From contig CAWBOK010000003.1 of the NCBI GenBank assembly GCA_963790415.1, positions 1,054,001 through 1,118,000 on the forward strand: DNA of 64,000 bases, given 5' to 3'. The first letter of the stretch is position 1; each line of letters begins with the position of its first letter. The notes under the pieces are model-generated. The model did not search any database, was not told the DNA's origin, and saw only the letters and a program-made list of their open reading frames with translations. Position numbers and translations under genes: made by a program. Source of the stretch: JAJZQZ01 sp963790415. GTDB lineage: Bacteria; Actinomycetota; Thermoleophilia; RBG-16-64-13. Below are positions 35,385-43,295 of this stretch, one piece after another.

Positions 35385-36520
35385 TCAGCGGCCGTCGTCG
35401 AGTTGACTCACGTCCCAGTCGGTGACGTAGGCGAAGATCTGGTCGCGGAAGACGGCCTTGCGTTCTCTGCTCGAGGATATCGTAGAAGGCGATGCGCGCC
35501 GCCTCCAGAGGGCCCACCAGCAGCGAGAGGTCCGCCCACGCCACCAGGACGCCCGTGCTCATGACGAAGTCGAACGCCCGGCTGCGGTCGTCGAGCAGCT
35601 TGCGTGCCACCTGGGCCACCTCGAGCATGGTCTCGAGGGTGTCGCGGCGTCTCCGGGGCTCCGAAGTCAGGAAAACGGGTCAGGATGATGGCGCGCTCCA
35701 CCTCGAGGTCCGCGAAGGCGATGCGCACCGACGCCCAGCGCCGCAGATACGCGGCGGAGAGTTCCTTGGTGCCCGGGTAGAGGTTGGGGTACTCCGCCGG
35801 GTTGAAGGTGGAGAAGATGCGGCACCACGCGTGCTGCCGCACCACTTCGTTGTCCTTCTCCACCAGGACCAGCGCCCGGCTGCCGTCCAGCAGGCCGTGC
35901 AGCGCGAACCAGACCTCCTGCCCGGTGGCGTTCATCTCCTCCAGCAGCAGGATGCCGCCCGAACGCACCGCCGTGGTCACCAGGCCGTCCTGGAACACCA
36001 CCCCGCCGTCGCCCACCGGCAGGAGCTTGCCGATGATGTCGTCGGTGGTGGAGAGACCGTGCAGGTTCATGCGGTACACCGGGGCGCCCAGCAGGCAGGC
36101 GAAGTAGCGCACCAACTCGGTCTTGCCCACCCCGGTGTGACCGTGCAGGGCGAGGGGCAGGTTGCGGAGGTAGGCCAGCGCGCAGCGGAAGAGCAGTCCT
36201 CGATGGTCGTGGTAGAAGTCGACCTCCGGCACGAGTTCCCCCTGGCCGCCGACCATGGGGGGCGTCCACCGGTCGAGCACGACTCCGCGCACCACGGGGG
36301 CCCCATGCTCGTCGAGGAGCCTGGCCGTGAACAGGAGCGCGTCGGGACCTATATCGTGCGCGTCTCGATCCAGCCCGTACACGTTATCGAAACGGGTGAG
36401 GTCGCGCACGTTCGGTGTTCGACCGGTCGCCCGGGCGACGGCCGAGAGCAGGCCCGCTAGTTCAGGGTCCACGAAGGTCCTTGTTCCGTCTATCGGCGAT
36501 GACGGCCTGGTATCGCGCAC
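35385..36520 (-). CDS. MoxR/CbbQ-type AAA+ ATPase; two frame breaks
   Basis: About 377 residues after removing extra bases near 35647 and 35463. Walker A is HGHTGVGKTELV, Walker B GGILLLEEMNATGQEVW, sensor 1 RIFSTFNPAEYPNLYPGTKELSAAYLRRW, all as in CbbQ/NorQ ATPases. The restored C-terminus reads RDTLETMLEVAQVARKLLDDRSRAF...VTDWDVSQLDDGR. GTG 36520 was preferred to GTG 36565 because AAGGAG lies 5 nt before it. It forms a chaperone pair with the VWA protein downstream. Confidence 0.75.
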
Positions 36521-36549
36521 CAGCGCTCCTTCTGTGTTGTCGACGATGT

Positions 36550-36753
36550 GTGCGACTCTACCCACCGGAGCCCGTGCTTGGAACCCGTATCGGCCATCGT
36601 CACGGTCTGCTGGCCGCCGGGTTGGCTCTCGCGTCCGGGTCGCTTCTCTGGCTCCGTCTGCGCATCACCGGCCGGGTAGGAGTGGGGGCGCTACTCACCG
36701 GTGGGCTCTTCTACCTCACGTTCGTGGGCCTCATACTGTTCGGCGTGGTCTGA
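36550..36753 (+). CDS. Small two-helix membrane protein, function unknown
   Basis: 67 residues from GTG 36550, with two hydrophobic helices (LLAAGLALASGSLLWLRL and VGALLTGGLFYLTFVGLILFGVV) separated by a basic turn. No family was recognised and no strong ribosome-binding site is visible. It lies between the divergent ATPase gene and the arginine decarboxylase gene 86 bp downstream. It could be a real small membrane protein or chance coding. Confidence 0.35.
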   Translation: MRLYPPEPVLGTRIGHRHGLLAAGLALASGSLLWLRLRITGRVGVGALLTGGLFYLTFVGLILFGVV

Positions 36754-36838
36754 CGCCGGCTGGGTCCGGCTCGGCCCGCCAAGTGCCTCTGCTATCCTGG
36801 GGACGGGCCCTGGGTACCACGCAAAAGGAGAGTGAGCC

Positions 36839-37432
36839 GTGTCGGACCCGCTTGTTGGCCGCGCTATCCCCGCGGACGACTCTGGCATCTTGATTCCACG
36901 CAAGGTTTTCCTGACCCGGGGTGTGGGGGTCGCCGGGCGCAAGCTCACCTCGTTCGAGTTTGCGCTTCGCGAGGCCGGCATCGAACGCTGCAACCTGGTG
37001 CGCGTCTCCAGCATCTTCCCTCCTCACTGCGAGCTTCTCGGCCGCGACGAGGGCGTCGGGCTCATCCGCTCCGGGGCGATCACGTTCGGCGTGCTGGCGG
37101 AGATCGCCACCGACGAGCCCGGCAGAAGGGTGGCTTCGTCCATCGGGCTCGCCCTTCCCACCGATCCCGATCGCTACGGATACCTGAGCGAGCACGAGGC
37201 CTACGGGCAGACCGCCCAGGAATCCGGGGATCTCGCCGAAGGACTGGCCGCCAGCATGTTGGCGAGCAGTCTGGGGGTCGAGCTCGCCGAGGACACACCG
37301 CTGGAACACCTGCGCCGGCTTGAGATCGAAGGGATGATCTACCGCACCATGAACATCACCGCCGCGGCTACGGGCGACCCCGACGGCCGCTGGACGACCG
37401 TGGTGGCGGCCGCCGTGTTCGTGGGCTACTAG
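36839..37432 (+). CDS. pdaD: Pyruvoyl-dependent arginine decarboxylase proenzyme
   Basis: 197 residues. The self-processing site NLVRVSSIFPP is intact: cleavage between Ser57 and Ser58 would generate the beta chain and a pyruvoyl group from Ser58 on the alpha chain. Other family features are GVAGRKLTSFEFALREAGIERCN and the C-terminal EIEGMIYRTMNI. It converts arginine to agmatine and CO2 for polyamine synthesis. GTG 36839 has AAAGGAG upstream. Most members are archaeal or chlamydial, with scattered bacterial examples. It is followed after 27 bp by a large membrane fusion protein. Confidence 0.9.
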   Translation: MSDPLVGRAIPADDSGILIPRKVFLTRGVGVAGRKLTSFEFALREAGIERCNLVRVSSIFPPHCELLGRDEGVGLIRSGAITFGVLAEIATDEPGRRVASSIGLALPTDPDRYGYLSEHEAYGQTAQESGDLAEGLAASMLASSLGVELAEDTPLEHLRRLEIEGMIYRTMNITAAATGDPDGRWTTVVAAAVFVGY

Positions 37433-37459
37433 CGGGCGAAAGGGGCGCGGGCCGGCTCA

Positions 37460-39532
37460 ATGCAGACGTTCCTCGACTTCTTCGCCCAGGTGGCCGGACA
37501 ATGGGGCCTCTTGATCGTCTTCGTGGTCACGTTCCTCGAGACGTCGGCCATGCTGGGGCTGTTCGTGCCCGGGGAGATCACGGTGCTTCTGGCAGGCGCC
37601 CTCGCCGCCCGAGGTGTGCTCGACATCCGTGAGCTCATGGTCGTGGTGAGCGTCGCCGCGGTGCTGGGTGACAACACGGGCTATTGGCTCGGTCGGCGGC
37701 TGGGCCGGGGCTTCTTGCTGCGCCACTCCCGCGTGTTCCGCGTCAGGCCGGAGCACCTCGACCGGGCCGACGGATATTTCAGACGTCATGGCGGCAAGAC
37801 GGTGCTCTTCGGGAGGTGGATAGGTTTTCTGCGCTCGCTCGCGCCGTTCATCGCGGGCTCCTCCCGTATGCACTATGCGCGCTTCTTCATCTACGATCTC
37901 CTCGGGGCGGTCAGCTGGGCGGTCGCCTCGTGCGCTCTCGGCTACGTGTTCGCCGAGAGCTATGCCGCGGTGGACGAGTGGCTCGGCCGCATCAGTCTCT
38001 TCTTGCTCTTTTTGGTGGTGCTCGCGGTGGCGCTGTGGTTCTTGGGCAGGTGGCTCTGGAAGCGCCGTGAACCCCTGCTCTCACCGGCGACCAACTTAGC
38101 CGACCGGGTGCTCGAGTGGCGGGCGGTGCGCGGCTTTCGGCGCCGGTTCGCCTCGCAGATAGCGTGGTTCTTCCGTCGGTTCTCGCCTCGATCGGCCTAC
38201 GGGCTGACCCTCACCGTGGGGTTGGTCCTTGCCGCCCTGTTCGCCTGGATCTTCGTCGTACTCTTCGAGGGCGTGCTGATGCGCGAGCCCATAACGCAGC
38301 TCGACCGTATGGTGGCGGTGGCCTTGAACGAACGCGCGTATCCGCAGTTCACGAAGGGCATGAAGGTGGTGACTTTCTTCGGCGGCGCTGTCTGGCTGAC
38401 CGCCGTGACTGTCGCGGGTGTAGCCATTCTGACCTGGAAGAAGATGTGGCGGGACGCCCTGGTGTTGCTCACCTCTATCGTGGGAGCATCACTGCTCGTG
38501 ACTGTGCTGAAGGTGCTGGTGCAGAGGCCCCGCCCGGACTTCATCGTGCCGCTGGTCCATGCGGGCGGCTACTCCTTCCCCAGCGGGCACGCGACCACCA
38601 GCACCGCCCTTTACCTAGCCTTGGGGCTCTTGGCGGCCGGCTGGGTGAAGCGTTGGGAGACGCGGATATACATCCTGCTGGGCAGCCTAGCGGTGATTGC
38701 TCTGATCGGGTTCAGCCGGCTCTACCTGGGCGTACACTATGTGAGTGACGTCCTTGCGGGCTTCGCGGTGGGCGCCTTCTGGGTCACCCTGTGCGTTACG
38801 GCGGGCACGGTCTTCATGCGTGCGCAGCGCGCGCTCGGCGCCGCGCCGGCTCTCGCCGCGAAGGGCGCCACCTCGCCTGCCTTGGCCGAGGCACAGGGCA
38901 CCCACTCCCACGAGGGCGGCGGGCACGACGCCCACTCGCGCGCGGACCACTCGCACGACGGTCCCGACGCGTGTGTCTTCTCGGCCAAACGGGCCGCCAT
39001 CCTCGATGACGACGCGCGCCTGGACGAGCTGAGCGTCGAGAGCCTCGAGCGGCTCCTCGACCTCCACGGCGACGAAGACGTGGCCGACCTCGGCAGTGGC
39101 ACAGGGTTCTACGCGGAGCGGCTGGCGCCCCGCACCACCGGTGTGGTGTTCGCGGTGGAGCTACAGCGGGATATGCAAGACCTGCACCGGGCCAAAGGCC
39201 CTGCCCCCAACGTCCGCTTGGTGCTGGCTGATCTCGACGACCTGCCGCTCGAACCTCTATCGCTGGACCGTGCTCTGAGCGTGAGCGCCTTCCATGAGGC
39301 TCACGGCGCGCGCGGCCTCGAGCGGCTTGCGGCCGCCCTCCGACCGGGCGGCAGGTTCGTGGTGGTCGACTGGCGGCACGATCCGGAGGCGGCCGACGTC
39401 GGCCCCGGCCTCCACCACCGCATGACTCGGCCGCAGATCGAGGAGGCCCTTACCCCTTGGTTCCGCGTGGTGGCGTCGGAAGACGTGGGCCGTCACTTCG
39501 TCGCGGTCGTGGCGGTTCCGGCCGGCTCGTGA
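37460..39532 (+). CDS. DedA - PAP2 phosphatase - SAM methyltransferase triple fusion
   Basis: 690 residues in one uninterrupted frame. Residues 1-200: DedA/SNARE-associated membrane domain (TFLETSAMLGLFVPGEITVLLAGALAARG, GRWIGFLRSLAPFIAG). Residues ~240-455: PAP2 lipid phosphatase with all three motifs, KVLVQRPRP (~350), FPSGHATTS (~373) and SRLYLGVHYVSD (~418). Residues ~475-505: His/Asp-rich linker (HSHEGGGHDAHSRADHSHDG), possibly metal-binding. Residues ~510-690: class I methyltransferase with VADLGSGTGFYAERLA (~540). DedA-PAP2 pairs are known; the added methyltransferase is unusual. It likely acts on undecaprenyl- or phospholipid phosphates in the membrane, with the methyltransferase on the cytoplasmic side. 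Confidence 0.85.
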   Translation: MQTFLDFFAQVAGQWGLLIVFVVTFLETSAMLGLFVPGEITVLLAGALAARGVLDIRELMVVVSVAAVLGDNTGYWLGRRLGRGFLLRHSRVFRVRPEHLDRADGYFRRHGGKTVLFGRWIGFLRSLAPFIAGSSRMHYARFFIYDLLGAVSWAVASCALGYVFAESYAAVDEWLGRISLFLLFLVVLAVALWFLGRWLWKRREPLLSPATNLADRVLEWRAVRGFRRRFASQIAWFFRRFSPRSAYGLTLTVGLVLAALFAWIFVVLFEGVLMREPITQLDRMVAVALNERAYPQFTKGMKVVTFFGGAVWLTAVTVAGVAILTWKKMWRDALVLLTSIVGASLLVTVLKVLVQRPRPDFIVPLVHAGGYSFPSGHATTSTALYLALGLLAAGWVKRWETRIYILLGSLAVIALIGFSRLYLGVHYVSDVLAGFAVGAFWVTLCVTAGTVFMRAQRALGAAPALAAKGATSPALAEAQGTHSHEGGGHDAHSRADHSHDGPDACVFSAKRAAILDDDARLDELSVESLERLLDLHGDEDVADLGSGTGFYAERLAPRTTGVVFAVELQRDMQDLHRAKGPAPNVRLVLADLDDLPLEPLSLDRALSVSAFHEAHGARGLERLAAALRPGGRFVVVDWRHDPEAADVGPGLHHRMTRPQIEEALTPWFRVVASEDVGRHFVAVVAVPAGS

Positions 39533-39564
39533 GTTCTGCTGATACCCCACGGGAGGAGCGCAAC

Positions 39565-39792
39565 ATGAGCAGTTCGACCGAGGATCTCTCCGAGCTGTCG
39601 CGTGAGGAGATAGAGGGTTTGATCGCGAGAGCCGAGGAAGAACTCGAGGAGCTCGGCTATGAGCGGCGCATGACGTTGGGCGGCACCGGGGTGCATCTGG
39701 CCGCCAAGGAGGCCGATCGTCTTCGCGCGGAGTTCGAGCGTGACGAGAAGCGGGTGAACGGGCGCATAGCGGAGTTGCGCTCGCTTCTGTAG
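39565..39792 (+). CDS. Small coiled-coil protein, function unknown
   Basis: 75 residues, highly charged and predicted helical (LSREEIEGLIARAEEELEELGYERRMTLGG, EADRLRAEFERDEKRVNGRIAELRSLL), with heptad-like spacing of hydrophobic residues suggesting a coiled coil. ATG 39565 follows GGGAGGAG at a good distance, which supports expression. It lies 32 bp after the triple fusion gene. No family was recognised. Confidence 0.5.
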   Translation: MSSSTEDLSELSREEIEGLIARAEEELEELGYERRMTLGGTGVHLAAKEADRLRAEFERDEKRVNGRIAELRSLL

Positions 39793-39858
39793 GACTTCGC
39801 CGAACCGCGCGCGGATCAGTGCGTCCCGACGGCCGAGACTCCGTCTTGAAGCGAACTC

Positions 39859-41439
39859 TCAGGTGAGCCGACGGCCGCGTCCTTCCAGCACCCAGTGCTG
39901 GAGCGCTTCGGCCACTCCATCCCTGAGATTGGAAGAGGTTATCGTGTCGGCGGCTGCTTTGGCGGCGGGTGTCGCGTTGCCCATCGCGACCCCTACCCCG
40001 GCCCAGCGGAGCAGCGAGACGTCGTTGTCGTGATCGCCCAGCGCCAGGACTTCCTCGGCCTTGACGCCCAGCGATCGAGACAGACGCTGGGCCATGGCTG
40101 CTTTGGTAGCGCCCGCGGCGACCATATCCAACAATCCGGGGACGGTCTCGGTCAGGTTGACCCGTTGTCCCACGGCCCGGGTAACGGCGGTCCGCGCGGT
40201 CTCGGCTTCCTCGTGCGCCAGGTCCCGCAGGTCGAGGAAGATCTTGTCCACCGGTTCGCCTCGTTCCAGCATCTCGTCCAGCACGCCCACGCCGTCGGGA
40301 GGTGGTACGGCGAAGAGGCGTATGTTCTCCAGAATGCGCTCGTTGATGCTGTCGGTGAACCACTCGTCATCGCTCTCGAGATTCACGATGGTGCCGAGAC
40401 TCCTGCCCAACTGAGTGATCTCCCAGGCCAGATCCGGTTCCATGGCGATGCGAGCGACCGGGATGCCCGCGTGAAGATCCCACAGCAGCGCCCCATTGCT
40501 TGCGATCACGGGAGCCGAGAGGGCGAGGGCTTCGTGGTACCGCCGTATGGAACGCGGCGGGCGCGCCGAAGCGAGGATCACATGCACGCCCATGTCCCGC
40601 ACCTCGGCGAGCGCCCGCCGGGTGCGCTCCGAGATATGACGAGGCCCGGACAGCAAGGTGCCGTCCAAGTCCGACACGACCATGCGGATGCGGGGTCGTT
40701 CTCCAAGCAGCCGGGTCAGCAGGTGGGTCACGTGCGCCAGGTGTGCGTCCATGCTTCGCCGCGCCGTCTCTTCGTCGCCCTTCTTGATGGCCTCGTAGAT
40801 CTCCGCGTGCTGTTTTCGGATAGTCGACGGTCCCGCGGGTTCACCGTAGATAGCGGCGAGGACGGCCTGAAGTTGATCGTGCACGAGACGGTTGCACTCC
40901 ACTACGGCCGCTTCCAAGAACTGGTTGTGGCAGGCCGCTGCCACTGATAGGTGGAATGCGCCATCCTCCTCGGGCGTGAGCCGACTCCGCTTCTCGGGGA
41001 TGGCTCGCGCGATGCCGCGCAGGTCGTTCAGATCGGCCCTTCGCGCCGCGAGGGCGGCGGCCTCGCACTCCACTGCCCGGCGGTAGATCATCAGATCGAG
41101 AGGATTCGTTGTGCCGGCCTCCGGGCCCACCACGAGGGGTAGAGAAACGGCGGGCTGCCCGGGGCGATCCGCTACCGTCGTTCCCTGTCGGCCCCTGCCG
41201 GTGACGAGCAACCCGTGCGCCCTCAGTTCTCGCAGCGCCTCTCGCACGGCCGGTCGCCCGACCCCGAGTCGGTCGGCAAGGGCCCTCTCGGAAGGCAGCC
41301 GGTCTCCTGGGAGCAACCCGCCGGCCGCGAGGAGGTCACGCAGCTTCGTGGCGACCTGGACCGAGAGGGTCGCCGCCTGCACGGGTTCCAAGAAACCGGG
41401 GAGATGCTCGTTTACTGCGCTGTCTTCTTCCTTGGTCAT
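39859..41439 (-). CDS. GntR/FCD transcriptional regulator fused to a Cof-type HAD phosphatase
   Basis: 526 residues in one frame. Residues ~20-90: FadR-type winged helix (GGLLPGDRLPSERALADRLGVGRPAVREALRELRAHGLL). Residues ~95-230: FCD ligand domain (GAFHLSVAAACHNQFLEAAV, MDAHLAHV). Residues ~250-515: Cof/HAD-IIB phosphatase with motif I SDLDGTLLSG, motif II ASARPPRS, Lys in GATKAAMAQRL, and motif IV ALGDHDNDVSLL, all catalytic residues present. ATG 41439 abuts a perfect palindrome and has no Shine-Dalgarno, suggesting a leaderless mRNA. A regulator that can dephosphorylate its own or a related sugar-phosphate ligand is the simplest reading (inference). Confidence 0.85.
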   Translation of the reverse strand: MTKEEDSAVNEHLPGFLEPVQAATLSVQVATKLRDLLAAGGLLPGDRLPSERALADRLGVGRPAVREALRELRAHGLLVTGRGRQGTTVADRPGQPAVSLPLVVGPEAGTTNPLDLMIYRRAVECEAAALAARRADLNDLRGIARAIPEKRSRLTPEEDGAFHLSVAAACHNQFLEAAVVECNRLVHDQLQAVLAAIYGEPAGPSTIRKQHAEIYEAIKKGDEETARRSMDAHLAHVTHLLTRLLGERPRIRMVVSDLDGTLLSGPRHISERTRRALAEVRDMGVHVILASARPPRSIRRYHEALALSAPVIASNGALLWDLHAGIPVARIAMEPDLAWEITQLGRSLGTIVNLESDDEWFTDSINERILENIRLFAVPPPDGVGVLDEMLERGEPVDKIFLDLRDLAHEEAETARTAVTRAVGQRVNLTETVPGLLDMVAAGATKAAMAQRLSRSLGVKAEEVLALGDHDNDVSLLRWAGVGVAMGNATPAAKAAADTITSSNLRDGVAEALQHWVLEGRGRRLT

Positions 41440-41453
41440 ATGGTAATACCATA
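41439..41453. promoter_or_regulatory. Perfect palindromic operator at the start codon of the GntR-HAD gene
   Basis: TATGGTA-A-TACCATA is a 7-1-7 perfect inverted repeat touching the ATG. The GGT/ACC core with short spacing resembles FadR-subfamily operators (TGGTnnnACCA type). A TATGGT hexamer within it, read on the minus strand 8 bp before the ATG, could be the -10 of a leaderless transcript, so binding would block transcription. It may also control the divergent zinc-ribbon gene. Confidence 0.65.
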
Positions 41454-41553
41454 ACACGTATACCGCGGCGGGCAGAAGGAAGTGCGCTCCGTGACGTTGA
41501 AGGGTAGTATGCAACAAGGAAACAATAGCGGGCTACGACGAAAGGACCTTGCC

Positions 41554-42618
41554 ATGGCCGGGATGTGCGATACCTGTGGCGCAGCGGCGCCGGACGGGGC
41601 GGCGTTCTGTCAGTCCTGCGGCAGCCCCCTGGCCCCGCCGGCTCCGCCTCCGGCGGCCGAGCAGGCCTCACCGGCAAAACAAGCCTCGCCGGCAGAGCCG
41701 CAGGTTCCGGCTGCCGCCCCGCCGCCGACACCCCCGCCGCCTGTCGGCGCGAGCCCGCCGCAGTCTGCACCGCCACCACCGCCGTTCCCGTCGTCCCCGC
41801 CGGCTCCGCCACCATCCCAACCTGTGCCGCCGCCCTCGGCCACCGCGCACTGGTCGGGAGCCTCTGTCCCGCCTCCCGGGGCCGCACAGTCCGGGACCCC
41901 GCAGCCCGGTGGCTATCTGCCTCCGCCGGGGGCCGGGGCGCCACTGACGGCGTATCCTCCGGCTGTGACCTATGGTTCGCCGGCTCAGTACGTGACTCCA
42001 CAGTCCGGCGAGGGACCCCGGCCGATCGACCACATCCTGACCTACGGCTATCGGTTGGACATCGGCGCGATACTCTCTGAAGGGTGGCGTCTGTTCACCG
42101 CCGACATCGGTGGATTCATCGGGTTCACCTTCGTAAGTGGCGTCATAGCGTTCCTTCTCATCTTCACCCTCGTGGGACTGCTCCTCTACATGCCACTCTT
42201 CGCCGGCCTGTGGATCGTGCCGTTGATGATGCTGAAAGGTCGCCCGCACGGTTTCAACGACTTCTTCGGGGGTTTCAAGCAGCTGGGTGAGTTGCTTCTG
42301 CTCGGTCTGGTGATGGGTCTGCTCATCGCGCTCGGCACCATCGCCTTCATCATCCCGGGGATATATCTGGGTATCGCGTGGACGTGGGCTTTGGGCTTGG
42401 TGCTCGACCGCCGGATGGGGTTCTGGGAGGCCATGTCGGTCAGCATGAAAGTGGTGAACAAGAACTTCTGGGAGACCCTGTTGCTCGTGCTTGTCATCGG
42501 AGTCATCAACAGCATCGGTTCCATGGTCGTGGTGGGTTCGTTCGTCACCATCCCCTTGTCGTTCTGCATGCTCGTTGCCGGATACAAGGCAGTGTTCGGG
42601 CTTGATCCGCGCACGTGA
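41554..42618 (+). CDS. Zinc-ribbon membrane protein with proline-rich linker
   Basis: 354 residues. An N-terminal double-Cys ribbon (CDTCGAAAPDGAAFCQSCG) is followed by a ~110-residue linker of Pro, Ala and Ser, then a membrane domain of about five to six helices (FIGFTFVSGVIAFLLIFTLVGLLLYMP, LGELLLLGLVMGLLIALGTIAFIIPGIYLGIAW). The membrane part resembles DUF975/glycerophosphodiesterase-membrane-domain-like proteins. ATG 41554 follows AAAGGA. Function is unknown; zinc-ribbon plus membrane proteins are common in actinobacteria. The stop overlaps the DUF3870 start. Confidence 0.65.
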   Translation: MAGMCDTCGAAAPDGAAFCQSCGSPLAPPAPPPAAEQASPAKQASPAEPQVPAAAPPPTPPPPVGASPPQSAPPPPPFPSSPPAPPPSQPVPPPSATAHWSGASVPPPGAAQSGTPQPGGYLPPPGAGAPLTAYPPAVTYGSPAQYVTPQSGEGPRPIDHILTYGYRLDIGAILSEGWRLFTADIGGFIGFTFVSGVIAFLLIFTLVGLLLYMPLFAGLWIVPLMMLKGRPHGFNDFFGGFKQLGELLLLGLVMGLLIALGTIAFIIPGIYLGIAWTWALGLVLDRRMGFWEAMSVSMKVVNKNFWETLLLVLVIGVINSIGSMVVVGSFVTIPLSFCMLVAGYKAVFGLDPRT

Positions 42619-42992
42619 GGGATCACGATACCTATCTGTTCTCGGGCTATGCTCGGCTACCCCAGAACGTGTCGCACCAGGCCTTGTACAAGCGCGTGGG
42701 CGTGGTGGTCGAGGTCGACCGGCATGGCCTGGTCGTGGGTTGCTCGTCGACCCTCGTCACAGAGTTGGCCCGCGACTTCCTCGATAGGCTGCTGCGGGGT
42801 TGTTCCGCGCTCGACGATCGCGATCTGATGGAGGAACTGGTGCGGCGCCACTACCGGGCTCACTCTCAGGGGGCCCTGATCTTCGCCTTGCGCAAGGTGT
42901 TCGAGGCCGTGGACCAGTCTGTGTTGGTTCTAGGCGAGCAGGCCGCCGAGGCCGTGGCCGAGGAAGAAGGAGCCACGGCCGCGGGCGAGTAG
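42615..42992 (+). CDS. DUF3870 family protein
   Basis: 125 residues. LFSGYARLPQNVSHQALYKRVGVVVEVDRHGLVVGCSSTLVTELARDFL matches the DUF3870 pattern of a small alpha/beta protein often found near amino-acid or organic-acid catabolic genes in Firmicutes. GTG 42615 overlaps the upstream stop by 4 bp, so the two are translationally coupled. The last ~20 residues are Ala/Glu-rich. No biochemical function is known for the family. Confidence 0.65.
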   Translation: MRDHDTYLFSGYARLPQNVSHQALYKRVGVVVEVDRHGLVVGCSSTLVTELARDFLDRLLRGCSALDDRDLMEELVRRHYRAHSQGALIFALRKVFEAVDQSVLVLGEQAAEAVAEEEGATAAGE

Positions 42993-43295
42993 GCGACCGG
43001 TCGGGGCCGCCGCGCCCGTTGTGCTTTTGTACGGGGAGATGGGCACTGCCTTGTCTCCCCGTCTACTTGCGCGGGTACGGTCGAGATGACATCATGAGGT
43101 CGCTGCACACATAGCTTGCGGACGGCACCGTCTCTGCCGGCCCAAGAAGAGGCTATGAGCCCCCAGCGTCTGCTTCAGCATAGTGTGGCTTCGCGTGTTC
43201 CGGGAGCACACACCCGTTCTCGGCGCGCGGCGCCGCGGCGCAGACGTCCAGGTGATGGTGGCCGGACCGTGGGTCCGACCCGACCGGAGGGCACG
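42993..43295. other. 303-bp region without a supported gene; hairpin inside
   Basis: No gene is supported here. An inverted repeat ACGGGGAGA ... TCTCCCCGT (43031-43062, loop about 14 nt) could terminate the DUF3870 transcript, though no T-run follows. The remainder is the presumed 5' region of the CoA-transferase gene; no clear promoter hexamers were recognised. Confidence 0.4.
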
